DNA of 64,000 bases from Komagataeibacter diospyri (GCF_006538165.1 NZ_BDLU01000063.1:62001-126000), one strand, 5' to 3'; positions 31,217-41,392 are shown, numbered from the stretch's first letter. Program-made: numbers and translations. Notes: a model not told the origin generated them from the letters alone.

Positions 31217-32011
31217 TCAGCGGCTCTGCGCAATCGCCTTTTTCAGGTCATCGTAGCTGACCGCGCCCGGAATGATCTGGCGGGCGTTGAAGACGAAGGT
31301 CGGCGTGCCGTCCAGCCCGATGGCGCGGGCCAGTTCCATGTTCGCCTGCAGGATGCCCGTGACCCTGGGACCGTTCATGTCACTGGCCAGTGTCGCGGCA
31401 TTCAGCCCGGACTGGGTGGCCAGCGTGCGCATCCGGTCGGCAGTGGGGGTGACGGAATCATTCATGATGGCTGCCTGCATGCGGAAATATGCGGGCTGGC
31501 CACCCTGAACGAAGGCGGCCACCAGTGCCTGTGATGCGATCAGGCTGTTCTGTCCCAGCACGGGAATGACCTTTTCCACGATCCGCAGGTCCCTGTCTTC
31601 CTTTGCAAGGCGATCAAGGTCGGGCAGCACCTTGCGGCAGTATGGGCAGCGCGGGTCATAGAATTCCACAACCGTTGTATGCCCTGCCGCATTTCCCAGT
31701 ATCGCATCGCTGGCCGCAGGCGTCAGCAGGTCGGCGCGGTGGCTTTCCAGTGCGCTGCGGGCGGCGTTCTGCTGTGCCGCATTGGCGTTGTTGCGCAGCG
31801 CCGTGATTGCATCGGACAGGATGGTGGGATCGGTTTTCAGCGCGTTGCGCATGATTTCCACGATTTCCTGCCGCTGTGCGGGGGTAAAGCTGGTGGTGTC
31901 GGCGGCATGTCCCGTGCCGGGTGCGGCGGTGGCCGTAACGGTCATCGCCCCCACGGCCAGCAGGGCATTCAGCAGGCGCGGGCGGTACCGGCGGGGGGAA
32001 ATGAATGTCAC
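31217..32011 (-). CDS. DsbA-family periplasmic thiol-disulfide oxidoreductase
   Basis: A 264-residue exported protein with signal peptide (residues 1 to about 37, ending GTGHAAD), a helical N-terminal region (FTPAQRQEIVEIMRNAL...) like the oligomerisation segment of ScsC/Com1-type proteins, then a thioredoxin fold. The active site is C122-P-Y-C125 in DPRCPYCRKVLP and the cis-proline is in DGTPTFVF. CPYC occurs in both oxidases and isomerases; the N-terminal region hints at an oligomeric isomerase or ScsC-like role, but this is inference. It is convergent with hemA and divergent from the GGT-like lipoprotein gene. Confidence 0.88.
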   Translation of the reverse strand: MTFISPRRYRPRLLNALLAVGAMTVTATAAPGTGHAADTTSFTPAQRQEIVEIMRNALKTDPTILSDAITALRNNANAAQQNAARSALESHRADLLTPAASDAILGNAAGHTTVVEFYDPRCPYCRKVLPDLDRLAKEDRDLRIVEKVIPVLGQNSLIASQALVAAFVQGGQPAYFRMQAAIMNDSVTPTADRMRTLATQSGLNAATLASDMNGPRVTGILQANMELARAIGLDGTPTFVFNARQIIPGAVSYDDLKKAIAQSR

Positions 32012-32218
32012 GGGTTTGCTCCGTTGTCATGTCAGGATAATGTGTCTGTAAAGGATCGGGCACACGAAAGGAATGGGCGATGGTGGGGAACGGGGCAGGC
32101 TGCCTGTTGCCCACGGCCCGTAAGGCCGGTAAGTCGTGATGGGGCTGCCATGATCGCGCGGTCGTGCAACGACCCGTCCGGTTCATCAAAGCCGACCTGC
32201 CCATTGGAGAAGTGTTGC

Positions 32219-33679
32219 GTGCCAGAGCATTCGATCACCCCTGTTGCCCGTCGGTATATGCGTACGGCGCTTTCGGCTGTTCTGGCCGTCTCGGTTGCCG
32301 GTTGCGCCGGGCACCGCTATTCGCCCATGCGGCTTGTGTCGCACATGTTTGGTCCGTCCCCCGGTCAGCTGATCGGCACGGTTTCGTCGGATGAACCGCA
32401 GGCGACGCTGGTCGGACGCGATATCCTGCAGCGTGGTGGCAACGCGGCGGATGCGGCCACGGCCATGGGGCTGGCGCTGTCGGTAACGCTGCCGTCACGT
32501 GCGTCGCTGGGTTCGGGCGGCGCGTGCCTTGCCTACCGTCCGGGCGACCAGAACGGGGGCCGCGCCTTCATGTTCCTGCCTGTCGCGGGTACGGTGACGG
32601 CCCCCGACATGCCGCATGCCGACCGACCGGCCGCAGTTCCGATGCTGGCGCGCGGGCTGTATCTCATGCACCTGCAGTACGGGTCCGCCGCGTTCGCGGA
32701 ACTGGTGCCTGATGCGATCGCACTGGCGGCCAACGGCATCAATGTCAGCCGGCAGCTGGCCGGTGACCTGGCCGCGGTGCAGGTACCGCTGCTGGCCGAC
32801 CCGGGCATCCGCGCGGTATTCAGCCGTTCGGACGGCAAGGCACTGGCGGAAGGGGATGCGCTGGTGCAGACCCATCTTTCCGGTGCGCTGGACCAGATCC
32901 GCAGCATGGGCGTGGGTGACCTGTATAATGGCGCGCTGGGGCAGTCCTTTGTCGCGGGCAGCCAGGGCGCGGGCGGCGGGTTGCAGATGTCCGACATGCG
33001 CAGCGCCATCCCGTCAGAGCGCCTGCCCCTGAGCCTGAGCAGCGGGGACATGCAGGTCGCCTTCCTGCCGCCACCGGCCGACGGTGGCCTGGGCAGTGCC
33101 GTGGCGTTCCGGGCCGCGTCATCGTCCGATGCGGCGACGCGTGCACAGGCCAGTGTCGCGGCATGGCGGGCGCAGAATGGCAACCATGCCAGTGGCACGG
33201 GCGATGACATGACGGCCCGCGCACAGGCTTTCGTCAACGGTGGTGGAGGAAGCGGCGGTGGGCTGCCCTCGCTTCCGGCTTCCACTTCATTTACCGTGGT
33301 TGACCATTCGGGCATGGCCGTGGCGTGCAGCCTGAGCATGGACAACCTGTTTGGCACCGGGCGCATGGCGGGCAATACCGGTATCGTGCTGGGCGCATCC
33401 CCCGCACGCCTGCCGCTGCCGCTGTTTACGGCGGCCATCGCCAGTCAGGGCCGTGCCTTCCGCGCCGTGGCGGCCGGGTCTGGCCAGAATGACGCCGCCG
33501 CTGCCGTGGGTATCGCCATGCACCAGATACTGGCGGGCCAGACGCCCGACGCCCATCCGGTTACGGCCCAGGGCCGCATCAATGCTGTATCGTGCCCGCA
33601 CGGTCTGCCGGGTGACGCCAGCACCTGCACCGCCGCAACCGATCCGCGTGGCGCGGGCCTGGCCATGGGGCCACGCTAG
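32219..33679 (+). CDS. Gamma-glutamyltransferase-like lipoprotein with degraded active site
   Basis: A 486-residue lipoprotein (lipobox SVAGC, C29) whose body follows gamma-glutamyltransferase order: GTVSSDEPQATLVGRDILQRGGNAADAATA, LGSGGACLAY, and FTVVDHSGMAVACSLSMDNLFGTGRMAGNTGIVLG. Compared by eye with E. coli Ggt, the nucleophile Thr391 of TTHYSVVD aligns with S355 (STSFTVVD), the FREMAP region holding the substrate-binding Arg is missing, and the PLSSMSP and GSPGG motifs are not conserved. It is also about 90 residues shorter. The GTG start has GGAG 9 nt upstream and places the signal peptide correctly. It may be an inactive or altered envelope relative of Ggt. Confidence 0.72.
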   Translation: MPEHSITPVARRYMRTALSAVLAVSVAGCAGHRYSPMRLVSHMFGPSPGQLIGTVSSDEPQATLVGRDILQRGGNAADAATAMGLALSVTLPSRASLGSGGACLAYRPGDQNGGRAFMFLPVAGTVTAPDMPHADRPAAVPMLARGLYLMHLQYGSAAFAELVPDAIALAANGINVSRQLAGDLAAVQVPLLADPGIRAVFSRSDGKALAEGDALVQTHLSGALDQIRSMGVGDLYNGALGQSFVAGSQGAGGGLQMSDMRSAIPSERLPLSLSSGDMQVAFLPPPADGGLGSAVAFRAASSSDAATRAQASVAAWRAQNGNHASGTGDDMTARAQAFVNGGGGSGGGLPSLPASTSFTVVDHSGMAVACSLSMDNLFGTGRMAGNTGIVLGASPARLPLPLFTAAIASQGRAFRAVAAGSGQNDAAAAVGIAMHQILAGQTPDAHPVTAQGRINAVSCPHGLPGDASTCTAATDPRGAGLAMGPR

Positions 33680-33856
33680 GCCACGGATTCAGGCCGGTCG
33701 GGCACCATTATTCCCGGCGGGGGTGAACGGGGGCATTGTAAATGATCCCGTTTTGTTCCATATTGGACTGCATGACCTGCCACCTGTTTCCGATAGGTGG
33801 CGCAGCGCAGGATGCCGGGTCAGACTTCATTTTTTCAAGCATCAGGGTAGGCAGCA

Positions 33857-34903
<1,047 letters not shown>

Positions 34904-34910
34904 TCCCCTT

Positions 34911-34943
34911 GGCCTGTCCCGTTATGGCAGGCTATCGTTTTTT
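34911..34943 (+). terminator. Weak intrinsic terminator after recA
   Basis: GCCTG (34912-34916) pairs with CAGGC (34928-34932), followed within 6 nt by six T. The stem is short, so strength is uncertain, but position just after recA fits. Confidence 0.4.
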
Positions 34944-35008
34944 GCCCGTGTGTTATCGCATCAGCGCACGGGGCGGGAACTGAAAAAACGGGGGTGGGGA
35001 CAGCCGGA

Positions 35009-35395
35009 ATGAAACCGCGTCTTGCGATGATCGGATTGCTGGCCTGCCTTGCCGCCTGTAGCGGGGGGCAGGACGACAATAATGATCCAGCCGATGTGGA
35101 TGAATCCCCGCCACCGCTGGGCTCCCATGGGCGCGCGCGGCATGTTGACCATGCCCGAGATGCGCTGCGCCCGTTGTCGCGGCACCTGCCCAGGCCGCCC
35201 GATCCAACTGATGAAACCGGCACCGAAGCCTATCACGCCCCGCCCGATGCGGCGGCAATGCAGATGATATCTTCAGGATATGACCCTAATCAGGCCGGGG
35301 ATGACGATAGCGGGTCCGACAGTAACGATGGCAAGCATTTTGTCGTGCCCGACACCCAGGTCAGTTACGGCAAGCAGGGGCAGGGCAGTCACTAA
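35009..35395 (+). CDS. Small lipoprotein of unknown function
   Basis: A 128-residue predicted lipoprotein with a textbook signal (KPRLAMIGLLACLAAC, lipobox LAAC, C16). The mature part is hydrophilic and probably disordered: Asp/Asn-rich start (GGQDDNNDPADVDE), Pro- and His-rich middle, Asp/Ser-rich stretch (GDDDSGSDSNDG), ending FVVPDTQVSYGKQGQGSH. I recognise no family. Start chosen at the ATG at 35009 since the signal peptide begins there. It is the last plus-strand gene before a repeat element and the convergent glycerate kinase gene. Confidence 0.6.
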   Translation: MKPRLAMIGLLACLAACSGGQDDNNDPADVDESPPPLGSHGRARHVDHARDALRPLSRHLPRPPDPTDETGTEAYHAPPDAAAMQMISSGYDPNQAGDDDSGSDSNDGKHFVVPDTQVSYGKQGQGSH

Positions 35396-35478
35396 AAAGT
35401 TTTGAGTGCCGCCTTTTTTCAAAAAGGCGGCGTTCCTTTGAAGTTTTTTCAACAAAGCTTCACCAGAAACTTTTTTCA
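35396..35478. repeat. Intergenic palindromic repeat, copy d (full-length form, inverted)
   Basis: Inverse-orientation long copy: outer end AAAGTTTTGAGTGCCGCC, hairpin B (GCCGCCTTTTTTCAAAAAGGCGG), GTTCC spacer, hairpin A (GAAGTTTTTTCAACAAAGCTTC) and outer end CCAGAAACTTTT. It begins at the lipoprotein stop codon and nearly reaches the end of the convergent glycerate kinase gene. Confidence 0.82.
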
Positions 35479-35495
35479 GGTTTCTGCAATGCTCT

Positions 35496-36821
35496 TCAAA
35501 TAACCAGCACGGCCCGGATATCGTTCACGTTGGTCAGGGTGGGGCCGGTCATGATCAGATCGCCTGTCTGCTGGAACAGCGTGTAGCTGTCATGCCCGCG
35601 CAGACAGGCACGTGGGTCACACCCCAGTGCGCGGGCACGGGACAGGGTGGTGGGGGTGATGATGGCGCCTGCCGCGTCCTCGGTCCCGTCAATGCCGTCA
35701 CTATCCGCCGCAATCGCCCAGATCCCCTCATGCCCCTGCAGGGTATTGGCCATGGACAGCAGGAATTCCGTATTGCGTCCTCCCCGTCCCGGCGGGGGAA
35801 GGGCGGGGTTGATGGTTACCGTCGTCTCGCCGCCTGACAGCAGCACCGCAGGCCCCGCCACCGGCATGCCATGCTGGCGTGCGGACAGGGCGATGCCCGC
35901 CATGAACGTGCCCGCGTCGCGGCTTTCCCCTTCCAGTGCATCGCCAAGGACCAGAGGGGTCAGCCCCAGTTCACGCGCCGTGCTGGCGGCGGCCTGCAAC
36001 GCCATGAACGGCGTGGAAACAAGGGTATAGCGATTGCGCGGGGAAAGCGTGCTGGTGATCGGAGGGCGCATGAGCACGCGCTGCACCGCATCGGGCACGG
36101 TAATGCCGTAATGCGTGATGATGGACCGGGCATCGGCTGACGTGGTGGGATCGGCCACGGTCGGGCCGCTGGCGATGGTCAGCGGGTCGTCCCCCGGCAC
36201 GTCGCTTATGGCCAGTGTCACCACACGTGCGGGACTGGCGGCGGCAGCCAGACCTCCACCCTTGATGGCCGACAGGTGGCGGCGCACCACGTTCATGTCG
36301 CGTATGCTGGCCCCGGAATGCAGCAGGGCATGGTTGACCGCGCGAATGTCATCCAGTGTCAGGCCATCCGCCGGTAGTTCCAGCAGCGCCGATCCTCCGC
36401 CCGAAATCAGGGCGATGACAAGATCATCCGGTCCCAGCCCCGCCACTTCGGCCATCATGGTCTGCGCGGCAGCCTCACTCCGGCTGTCGGGCACGGGATG
36501 GCTGGCTTCCAGCACGCGGATGCGGCGCGTGGGGGCCATATGTCCGTCGCGCGTCACCACGCATCCCGTCAGGTCCACATCAGGCCATGCCTGTTCCAGT
36601 GCAGCCGCCATGGATGCGGCGGCCTTGCCCGCGCCGACTACCATGCATTTTCCCTTTGGCCGCTGTGGCAGGTAGCGCGCCAGAACGACATCGGGCATGG
36701 CGCTGCGGATGGCGGCATCCAGTATGCGGCGCAGGGCCGTGCGCGCATGGTCGTCCGTCCAGTCCGTGGCCGTGGTGATACGTGGTGTGGCGGAAAACGG
36801 GTGGATGGTGGCGTCGTTCAT
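35496..36821 (-). CDS. Glycerate 2-kinase (MOFRL/GckA family)
   Basis: A 441-residue protein of the glycerate 2-kinase family (often mis-named hydroxypyruvate reductase, ttuD), which phosphorylates D-glycerate to 2-phosphoglycerate. It has the N-terminal kinase domain with KCMVVGAGKAA, EASHPVPD, LISGGGSALLELP and SGASIRDMNVVRRHLSAIKGG, and the C-terminal MOFRL domain ending TGPTLTNVNDIRAVLV. The start ATG at 36821 matches a normal N-terminus. No tartronate or glyoxylate pathway genes adjoin it. The 293 bp between its start and coaA shows no gene or clear signal. Confidence 0.92.
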   Translation of the reverse strand: MNDATIHPFSATPRITTATDWTDDHARTALRRILDAAIRSAMPDVVLARYLPQRPKGKCMVVGAGKAAASMAAALEQAWPDVDLTGCVVTRDGHMAPTRRIRVLEASHPVPDSRSEAAAQTMMAEVAGLGPDDLVIALISGGGSALLELPADGLTLDDIRAVNHALLHSGASIRDMNVVRRHLSAIKGGGLAAAASPARVVTLAISDVPGDDPLTIASGPTVADPTTSADARSIITHYGITVPDAVQRVLMRPPITSTLSPRNRYTLVSTPFMALQAAASTARELGLTPLVLGDALEGESRDAGTFMAGIALSARQHGMPVAGPAVLLSGGETTVTINPALPPPGRGGRNTEFLLSMANTLQGHEGIWAIAADSDGIDGTEDAAGAIITPTTLSRARALGCDPRACLRGHDSYTLFQQTGDLIMTGPTLTNVNDIRAVLVI

Positions 36822-37114
36822 TGCAGTGGTCCAGATCCTTCATGCATGCACCGGTGCGGACCGGGTGCATATCATAACGCATGGTGTGCGGGCGGGATGC
36901 GCACTGGCCCCTGCGCCGGTTCCATACCATCCATGCAGCAGGGGACAGTGTGTCACAATTATCACGTCTGTATCAGGATGCGGGGAAAGCCCGGCCTGCG
37001 GGGGGTTACACACGCTAAATTGGGGGGCTGACATATGGATTGGCGGGGGCGATGGTGATACGCGGCAGATGGCCTGCACCCACGCGCAGGCGCCACAGCA
37101 GAAAGGACAAGGGC

Positions 37115-38092
37115 ATGGAGAACTGTGTGCTGGACGCGCGTCCTGTCACCTCCACGCATCCGCCCCATGGGATGGTGCAGCCTTATCTGATCTTTCCACG
37201 TCCGGAATGGGCGGCACTGCGCGCGAATGTGCCCCAGTCGCTGGGGGAGGCGGACATCGCCGCCCTGCGGGGGCATAACGAGCCGGTCTCGCTGGAAGAC
37301 ATAACCGAGGTCTACCTGCCGCTTTCGCGCCTGCTCAACCTGCATGTCATGGCGACGCGCAGCATGAACAACATGGTCAAGAGCGCCTTTATCGGCGCAC
37401 CGGCGGTGACCATGCCGTTCGTGATCGGTATCGCGGGCAGTGTGGGCGTGGGCAAGAGTACGTTCGCCCGCCTGCTGCAGGCGGTGCTGTCGCGCTGGCC
37501 CGACCACCCGAATGTGGCGCTGGTCACCACCGATGGCTTCCTGCATTCCACCCGTGAGCTGGAGCGGCGCCACCTCATGCACCGCAAGGGCTTTCCCGAA
37601 AGCTATGACCTGCGGCAGATGATTGCCTTCCTCGCCGCGCTGAAGGCGGGGGAACGTAACCTGAAGGTGCCGGTCTATTCGCACGAAGCCTATGATATCG
37701 TGCCCGACCGCTATCAGGTGATCGACCAGCCCGACATCCTGATATTCGAGGGGCTGAACGTGCTGCAGACCGTATCCGAACAGCCGTTCATGGCGTCCGA
37801 TTTCTTCGATTTTTCCATTTATCTGGATGCCGATACACAGGTGATCGAGGACTGGTACGTAAGGCGTTTCCTGTCCCTGCAGCGCACGGCGTTCCGCAAG
37901 CCGACATCCTATTTTCACCACTGCGCCGACCTGGCACCCGATGAGGCCGCGCGTATGGCGCATGATATCTGGCGGCGCATCAACCTGCCCAACCTGCAGC
38001 AGAATATCCTGCCCACGCGCGAACGTGCCCGCGTGGTCATGCACAAAAGCCCCAGCCACGCGATCGATACGGTGTGGATGCGCCAGATTTAA
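37115..38092 (+). CDS. coaA: Pantothenate kinase, type I
   Basis: CoaA phosphorylates pantothenate, the first and rate-controlling step of CoA synthesis. The 325-residue protein belongs to the bacterial type I (P-loop) class: GIAGSVGVGKST at residues 105-116, TTDGFLHSTRELERRHLMHRKGFPESYD, VYSHEAYDIVPD and FEGLNVLQ. The ATG at 37115 has AAAGGA 7 nt upstream and matches the family start; the in-frame upstream ATG at 37040 is rejected. CoA feedback on this class is expected but cannot be read here. Confidence 0.97.
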   Translation: MENCVLDARPVTSTHPPHGMVQPYLIFPRPEWAALRANVPQSLGEADIAALRGHNEPVSLEDITEVYLPLSRLLNLHVMATRSMNNMVKSAFIGAPAVTMPFVIGIAGSVGVGKSTFARLLQAVLSRWPDHPNVALVTTDGFLHSTRELERRHLMHRKGFPESYDLRQMIAFLAALKAGERNLKVPVYSHEAYDIVPDRYQVIDQPDILIFEGLNVLQTVSEQPFMASDFFDFSIYLDADTQVIEDWYVRRFLSLQRTAFRKPTSYFHHCADLAPDEAARMAHDIWRRINLPNLQQNILPTRERARVVMHKSPSHAIDTVWMRQI

Positions 38093-38127
38093 GACGGCAT
38101 TTCAAAACCACCGATTGATAAAAAGAA

Positions 38128-38180
38128 TGAAAGTTTCTGGGTGCCGCCTTTTTGCAAAAAGCTTCACCAAAGACTTTTCA
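38128..38180. repeat. Intergenic palindromic repeat, copy e (short mosaic form, inverted)
   Basis: Reads GAAAGTTTCTGGGTGCCGCC, a TTTTTGCAAAAA centre, then GCTTCACC and an AAAGACTTTT end. This is nearly the reverse complement of copy b: hairpin B left arm joined to hairpin A right arm. It sits in the convergent gap between coaA and the aldehyde dehydrogenase gene. Confidence 0.78.
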
Positions 38181-38204
38181 TGGCTGGTGGATGCTAAGGG
38201 CAAT

Positions 38205-38236
38205 AAAAAGGCGGCCAGGATTGCTCCCGGCCGCCC
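38205..38236 (-). terminator. Intrinsic terminator for the aldehyde dehydrogenase gene
   Basis: GGCGGCC (38210-38216) pairs with GGCCGCC (38229-38235), and AAAAA on the left becomes a T-run for minus-strand transcripts, 27 nt downstream of the dehydrogenase stop. Confidence 0.78.
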
Positions 38237-38263
38237 ATGGCGTGTGGTGTCGTACCGTCTGCC

Positions 38264-39712
38264 TTATGCGTTCAGGTAAACGGTCTTGGTATCGACATAG
38301 GCTTCCAGCCCGTACTGGCCGTCTTCCCCGCCGATGCCGCTGTCGCCATAGCCGTGGTGGAAACCCTGCGCGGCCTCGCCACCTTCGCGGTTGACGTAAA
38401 TCTCACCAAAGTTGAGTTCATTGGTCATGCGCATGATGTTTTTCAGATTCTGCGTGAACATGTAGGCCGACAGGCCGTAACGCGAATTGTTGGCCTGGGC
38501 GATGGCGTCATCAAAGTCCCTGACACGGATCAGTGACAGCACGGGACCGAATACCTCGTTGCGCACAATGTCCATGTCGCCTTTCACGTTGGTCAGCAGC
38601 GTGGGGGCATAGAAATTGCCCTTGTCATAGTCTCCGCCCGTCAGGCGCCTGCCACCCAGTTCAACCTTTGCCCCCTGTTCCACGGCCCTGCGTACCATGG
38701 CGTCGACCTTTTCAAGTTCCTGCGCGCTGATCTTCGGCCCCATGTCGGTGTTTTCATCCAGTGGGTTGCCGGTTTTCAGGGCTTCGACCTTCGTGCGCAG
38801 GCGCTTCAGGAAATCATCATAGACCGCCGTATGGACATAGGTGCGTTCATTGGCGGTGCAGACCTGGCCACAATTCATGAATCGCGCGGCGACGGCGGCA
38901 TTCACGGCGGCGTCGATATCCGCATCCTCCATCACGATGAACGGGGCCTTGCCACCCAGTTCCAGCCGGACTTCCTTCAGCCCTTCGGATGCGGCGGCCA
39001 TGATCTTGCGGCCCGCGGGTGTGCTGCCGGTCATGGTGATCAGCTTCGTGATCGGGCTGGTCACCAGTGCGTTGCCCACGGTCACACCACCGCCGGTCAC
39101 GACATTGAAGATCCCTTTTGGGAAACCGGCTTCAACCGACAGTTCGGCCAGCGCCAGGGTCGAAAGCGGGGTCAGTTCATGCGGCTTGATGACAAAGGTA
39201 TTGCCCGCCGCCAGCGCCGGACCCAGCTTGCGCGCGGTCAGGGCAAGGGGAAAATTCCATGCCGAAATACCGGCCACCACACCGTGGGGGATTTTTTCGA
39301 TCAGGATTTTCTCACCGGGGCGGCTGCCGGGGATGATGTTGCCTTCCAGCCGACGGACGTTTTCAGCGGCGAAGCGGATCAACTGGATGGCAAAACTGAC
39401 CTCGATCCGGGCCTCCTTCAGCGGCTTGCCGTTTTCGGACGTGATGATGCGCGCCAGCTTTTCCGTATCGCGCCGGATCAGTTCAATCAGGCGATACAGG
39501 TAATCCGCCCGGTCGGTCGCAACCTGTCGGCTCCATGCGGGAAAGGCGTCCTGCGCGGTCTGCAGGGCGCGGTTGACGTCGTGTTTACCCGCGACCGCCA
39601 CATGGGCCAGTACTTCCCCAGTTGCGGGATTACGGATGGTATCGCGTTCGGTATTGTCGGCCTTGGACCATGCGCCACCAATGAACAGATCATGGTTTTT
39701 TGGCTTGGTCAT
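38264..39712 (-). CDS. aldA: NAD(P)+-dependent aldehyde dehydrogenase, AldA-like
   Basis: A 482-residue aldehyde dehydrogenase oxidising an aldehyde to its acid. Catalytic residues are in place: N153 (AWNFPLA), E251 (LELGGKAP) and C285 (NCGQVCTANER). Overall pattern, especially the end GEIYVNREGGEAAQGFHHGYGDSGIGGEDG, follows E. coli AldA, which acts on lactaldehyde and glycolaldehyde. Substrate here is therefore inferred as a small hydroxyaldehyde. The ATG at 39712 has CGGAGA 8 nt upstream. It is soluble, unlike the membrane aldehyde dehydrogenase used for acetic acid production. A ferritin-like gene lies upstream on the same strand. Confidence 0.92.
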   Translation of the reverse strand: MTKPKNHDLFIGGAWSKADNTERDTIRNPATGEVLAHVAVAGKHDVNRALQTAQDAFPAWSRQVATDRADYLYRLIELIRRDTEKLARIITSENGKPLKEARIEVSFAIQLIRFAAENVRRLEGNIIPGSRPGEKILIEKIPHGVVAGISAWNFPLALTARKLGPALAAGNTFVIKPHELTPLSTLALAELSVEAGFPKGIFNVVTGGGVTVGNALVTSPITKLITMTGSTPAGRKIMAAASEGLKEVRLELGGKAPFIVMEDADIDAAVNAAVAARFMNCGQVCTANERTYVHTAVYDDFLKRLRTKVEALKTGNPLDENTDMGPKISAQELEKVDAMVRRAVEQGAKVELGGRRLTGGDYDKGNFYAPTLLTNVKGDMDIVRNEVFGPVLSLIRVRDFDDAIAQANNSRYGLSAYMFTQNLKNIMRMTNELNFGEIYVNREGGEAAQGFHHGYGDSGIGGEDGQYGLEAYVDTKTVYLNA

Positions 39713-39862
39713 GGGGAAATCTCCGTTTTCAGTCAGTAGTAGAAAGTTGCCTGCCATACGGCGGGACGCCGCGCGCGGCAACGCCACCCGCACCGGTGTG
39801 GTCCGGTGCAGGGGAGGCATGCGCGGTGGCAGGGCAGGCGGAAGGAAACAGGCGGGAGAAGG

Positions 39863-40429
39863 TCAGGACTGCAGGAAGGGACGGCCTTCGTGGGCTACCA
39901 GCAGGTCATGCATGTCGGTTGCATGTTCTTCTTCTTCCGCAAGGATCTTTTCAAGCATGATCCGCGTTGTCGGGTCATGGTCGGCAAAATAGCGGATCAG
40001 TTCGCGGTAATGTTCGATGACCAGCCGTTCGGCCACAAGGTTCTGGCGCACCATTTCCACCAGATTGCCGCCATCGCCATATTCGGTGGCGGAGCGGGTC
40101 GCCAGTCCTTCGGGTGACAGGTTGGGAACACCGCCAAGCTGGTCGATACGGTCGGCCGCCCACATCATATGGGCACGCTCTTCCTTGGCGTGGGTCGCGA
40201 ATTCGCTTGCGACACTTTCGCTGGTAATGCCCGTGACGGAAATGGAATGCATGGTATAGCGCAGCACACACACAAGTTCGGTCGCAACGACAGTCTGCAG
40301 CAGGTCGATCGCGGTCTGGACATTGCCCTGATATGCGGGGGTGAGGGCACCTTTCTCGATTGCCTTCTTCGCGCGTTCACGCAGGGTCTGTACATCGGTC
40401 AGGAACGTATTTTCGCCTGTCTCGGACAT
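39863..40429 (-). CDS. Ferritin-like (bacterioferritin/Dps-type) diiron protein
   Basis: A 188-residue four-helix protein with a ferritin-like diiron site: Glu in ATELVCVLRYTMH, the AKEERAHMMWAADRI motif (ExxH type), Glu in AERLVIEHYREL and EEEEHATDMHDLL at the end. This arrangement matches bacterioferritin-like and DpsA-like proteins that oxidise and store iron or protect against peroxide. The start ATG at 40429 has AAGGAGA 6 nt upstream. It lies 150 nt upstream of aldA on the same strand and diverges from a GntR regulator gene 245 bp away. Confidence 0.85.
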   Translation of the reverse strand: MSETGENTFLTDVQTLRERAKKAIEKGALTPAYQGNVQTAIDLLQTVVATELVCVLRYTMHSISVTGITSESVASEFATHAKEERAHMMWAADRIDQLGGVPNLSPEGLATRSATEYGDGGNLVEMVRQNLVAERLVIEHYRELIRYFADHDPTTRIMLEKILAEEEEHATDMHDLLVAHEGRPFLQS

Positions 40430-40674
40430 GATGTTCTCCTTGTCGGTTCCGGGCATACAGGTGACGGCATGTCCGTTACGGATCATTGCTGGTGCTAACG
40501 GGCCGGGCGGAAAGGGGTTCCTTCACAGGGCGGTTTTGAGGTCGGGACAGTCCGCAAACGGTCTAAATGCGGGAAAAACGGGTTTTTCGTTACGTCAGGC
40601 GTTGCCATTCACGTCCAGATCATTATTGATCTGTACTAATAAGACCTATTTGCATTAAGGATGAAGTAAACGGC

Positions 40675-41349
40675 ATGGTATCATTCAGCGCAGGCCAGTC
40701 TGAAAAGCCTCCCCGCCGCGCGTTGAGCGACGACGCCTATGAGCATGTGCGTCGCGGGCTGATCCGCAGCCGTTACCGCTCGGGCGAACGGCTGGTGCTG
40801 CGACCGCTGGCGGCGGAACTGGGGCTAAGCCCCACCCCCGTGCGTGAGGCGCTGCTGCGCCTTGTGTCCGAACATGCACTGGAACTCAACGACCGCAATA
40901 CCGCCGTCGTGCCTGCCATGACCCAGCGCAGTTTTGCCGAAATCCATGATCTGCGTGTTGATCTGGAAATGCGCCTTGCCGCCGCTGCCGCCCAGCGTGC
41001 GTCCGATCATGGGATCGAGGCGCTGGTCATCCTGCAGCAGCAGTTCATGAATGCATCGCACGCATGCGATGACGGGGGCATGGCGGCGTTCAACGCCGAT
41101 TTCCATACTACGGTGGCGACACTGGCCGAACTCCCCCTGACAGCGACCATCCTGCGCAACCTGTGGATGCGGATCGGGCCGATCTATGCCCTGTCACGTC
41201 CCATGATCCAGATGCAGCATGAAGGGCGCACCCACCCGCATGACGACCTGATCGCAGCCCTGCGCCAGCGAGATGTGGAGGCGGCGCAGGCGGCGGTCAC
41301 GCGCGATTTCGAACACGCGCGCCGCTGGATCGAACCCCGCCTGTCCTGA
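40675..41349 (+). CDS. GntR-family transcriptional regulator (FCD subfamily)
   Basis: A 224-residue regulator with an N-terminal winged helix (DDAYEHVRRGLIRSRYRSGERLVLRPLAAELGLSPTPVREALLRL) and a C-terminal all-helical FCD effector domain with likely metal or ligand histidines (DFHTTV, HPHDDLI). FCD regulators usually sense organic acids or sugar acids. It is divergent from the ferritin-like and aldehyde dehydrogenase genes, which are its natural candidate targets by position only. The intergenic region has an AT-rich stretch (40620-40660) just before the gene, a likely promoter or operator. Confidence 0.92.
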   Translation: MVSFSAGQSEKPPRRALSDDAYEHVRRGLIRSRYRSGERLVLRPLAAELGLSPTPVREALLRLVSEHALELNDRNTAVVPAMTQRSFAEIHDLRVDLEMRLAAAAAQRASDHGIEALVILQQQFMNASHACDDGGMAAFNADFHTTVATLAELPLTATILRNLWMRIGPIYALSRPMIQMQHEGRTHPHDDLIAALRQRDVEAAQAAVTRDFEHARRWIEPRLS

Positions 41350-41392
41350 CGGGCCGTCCTGAACGGGGTGTAAACCCGGCCGGGCCGGGCCC

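Noticed and set aside
33755-33768. Near-palindrome GTTCCATATTGGAC upstream of recA as a LexA operator
   Set aside because: It does not fit GTTC-N7-GTTC used by alphaproteobacterial LexA, nor the CTGT-N8-ACAG form. It may still be an operator, but I cannot support it.
33780-33801. Small hairpin CCACCT/AGGTGG upstream of recA as a terminator or riboregulator
   Set aside because: Six base pairs with a long loop and no T-run; too weak to interpret.
34953-35258. Minus-strand frames opposite the lipoprotein gene at 35009
   Set aside because: They lack a signal sequence or domain, whereas the plus-strand frame has a textbook lipobox.
36822-37114. A gene between the glycerate kinase and coaA starts
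   Set aside because: Short frames here have no ribosome site, domain or plausible composition; I see no gene, repeat or clear regulatory signal.
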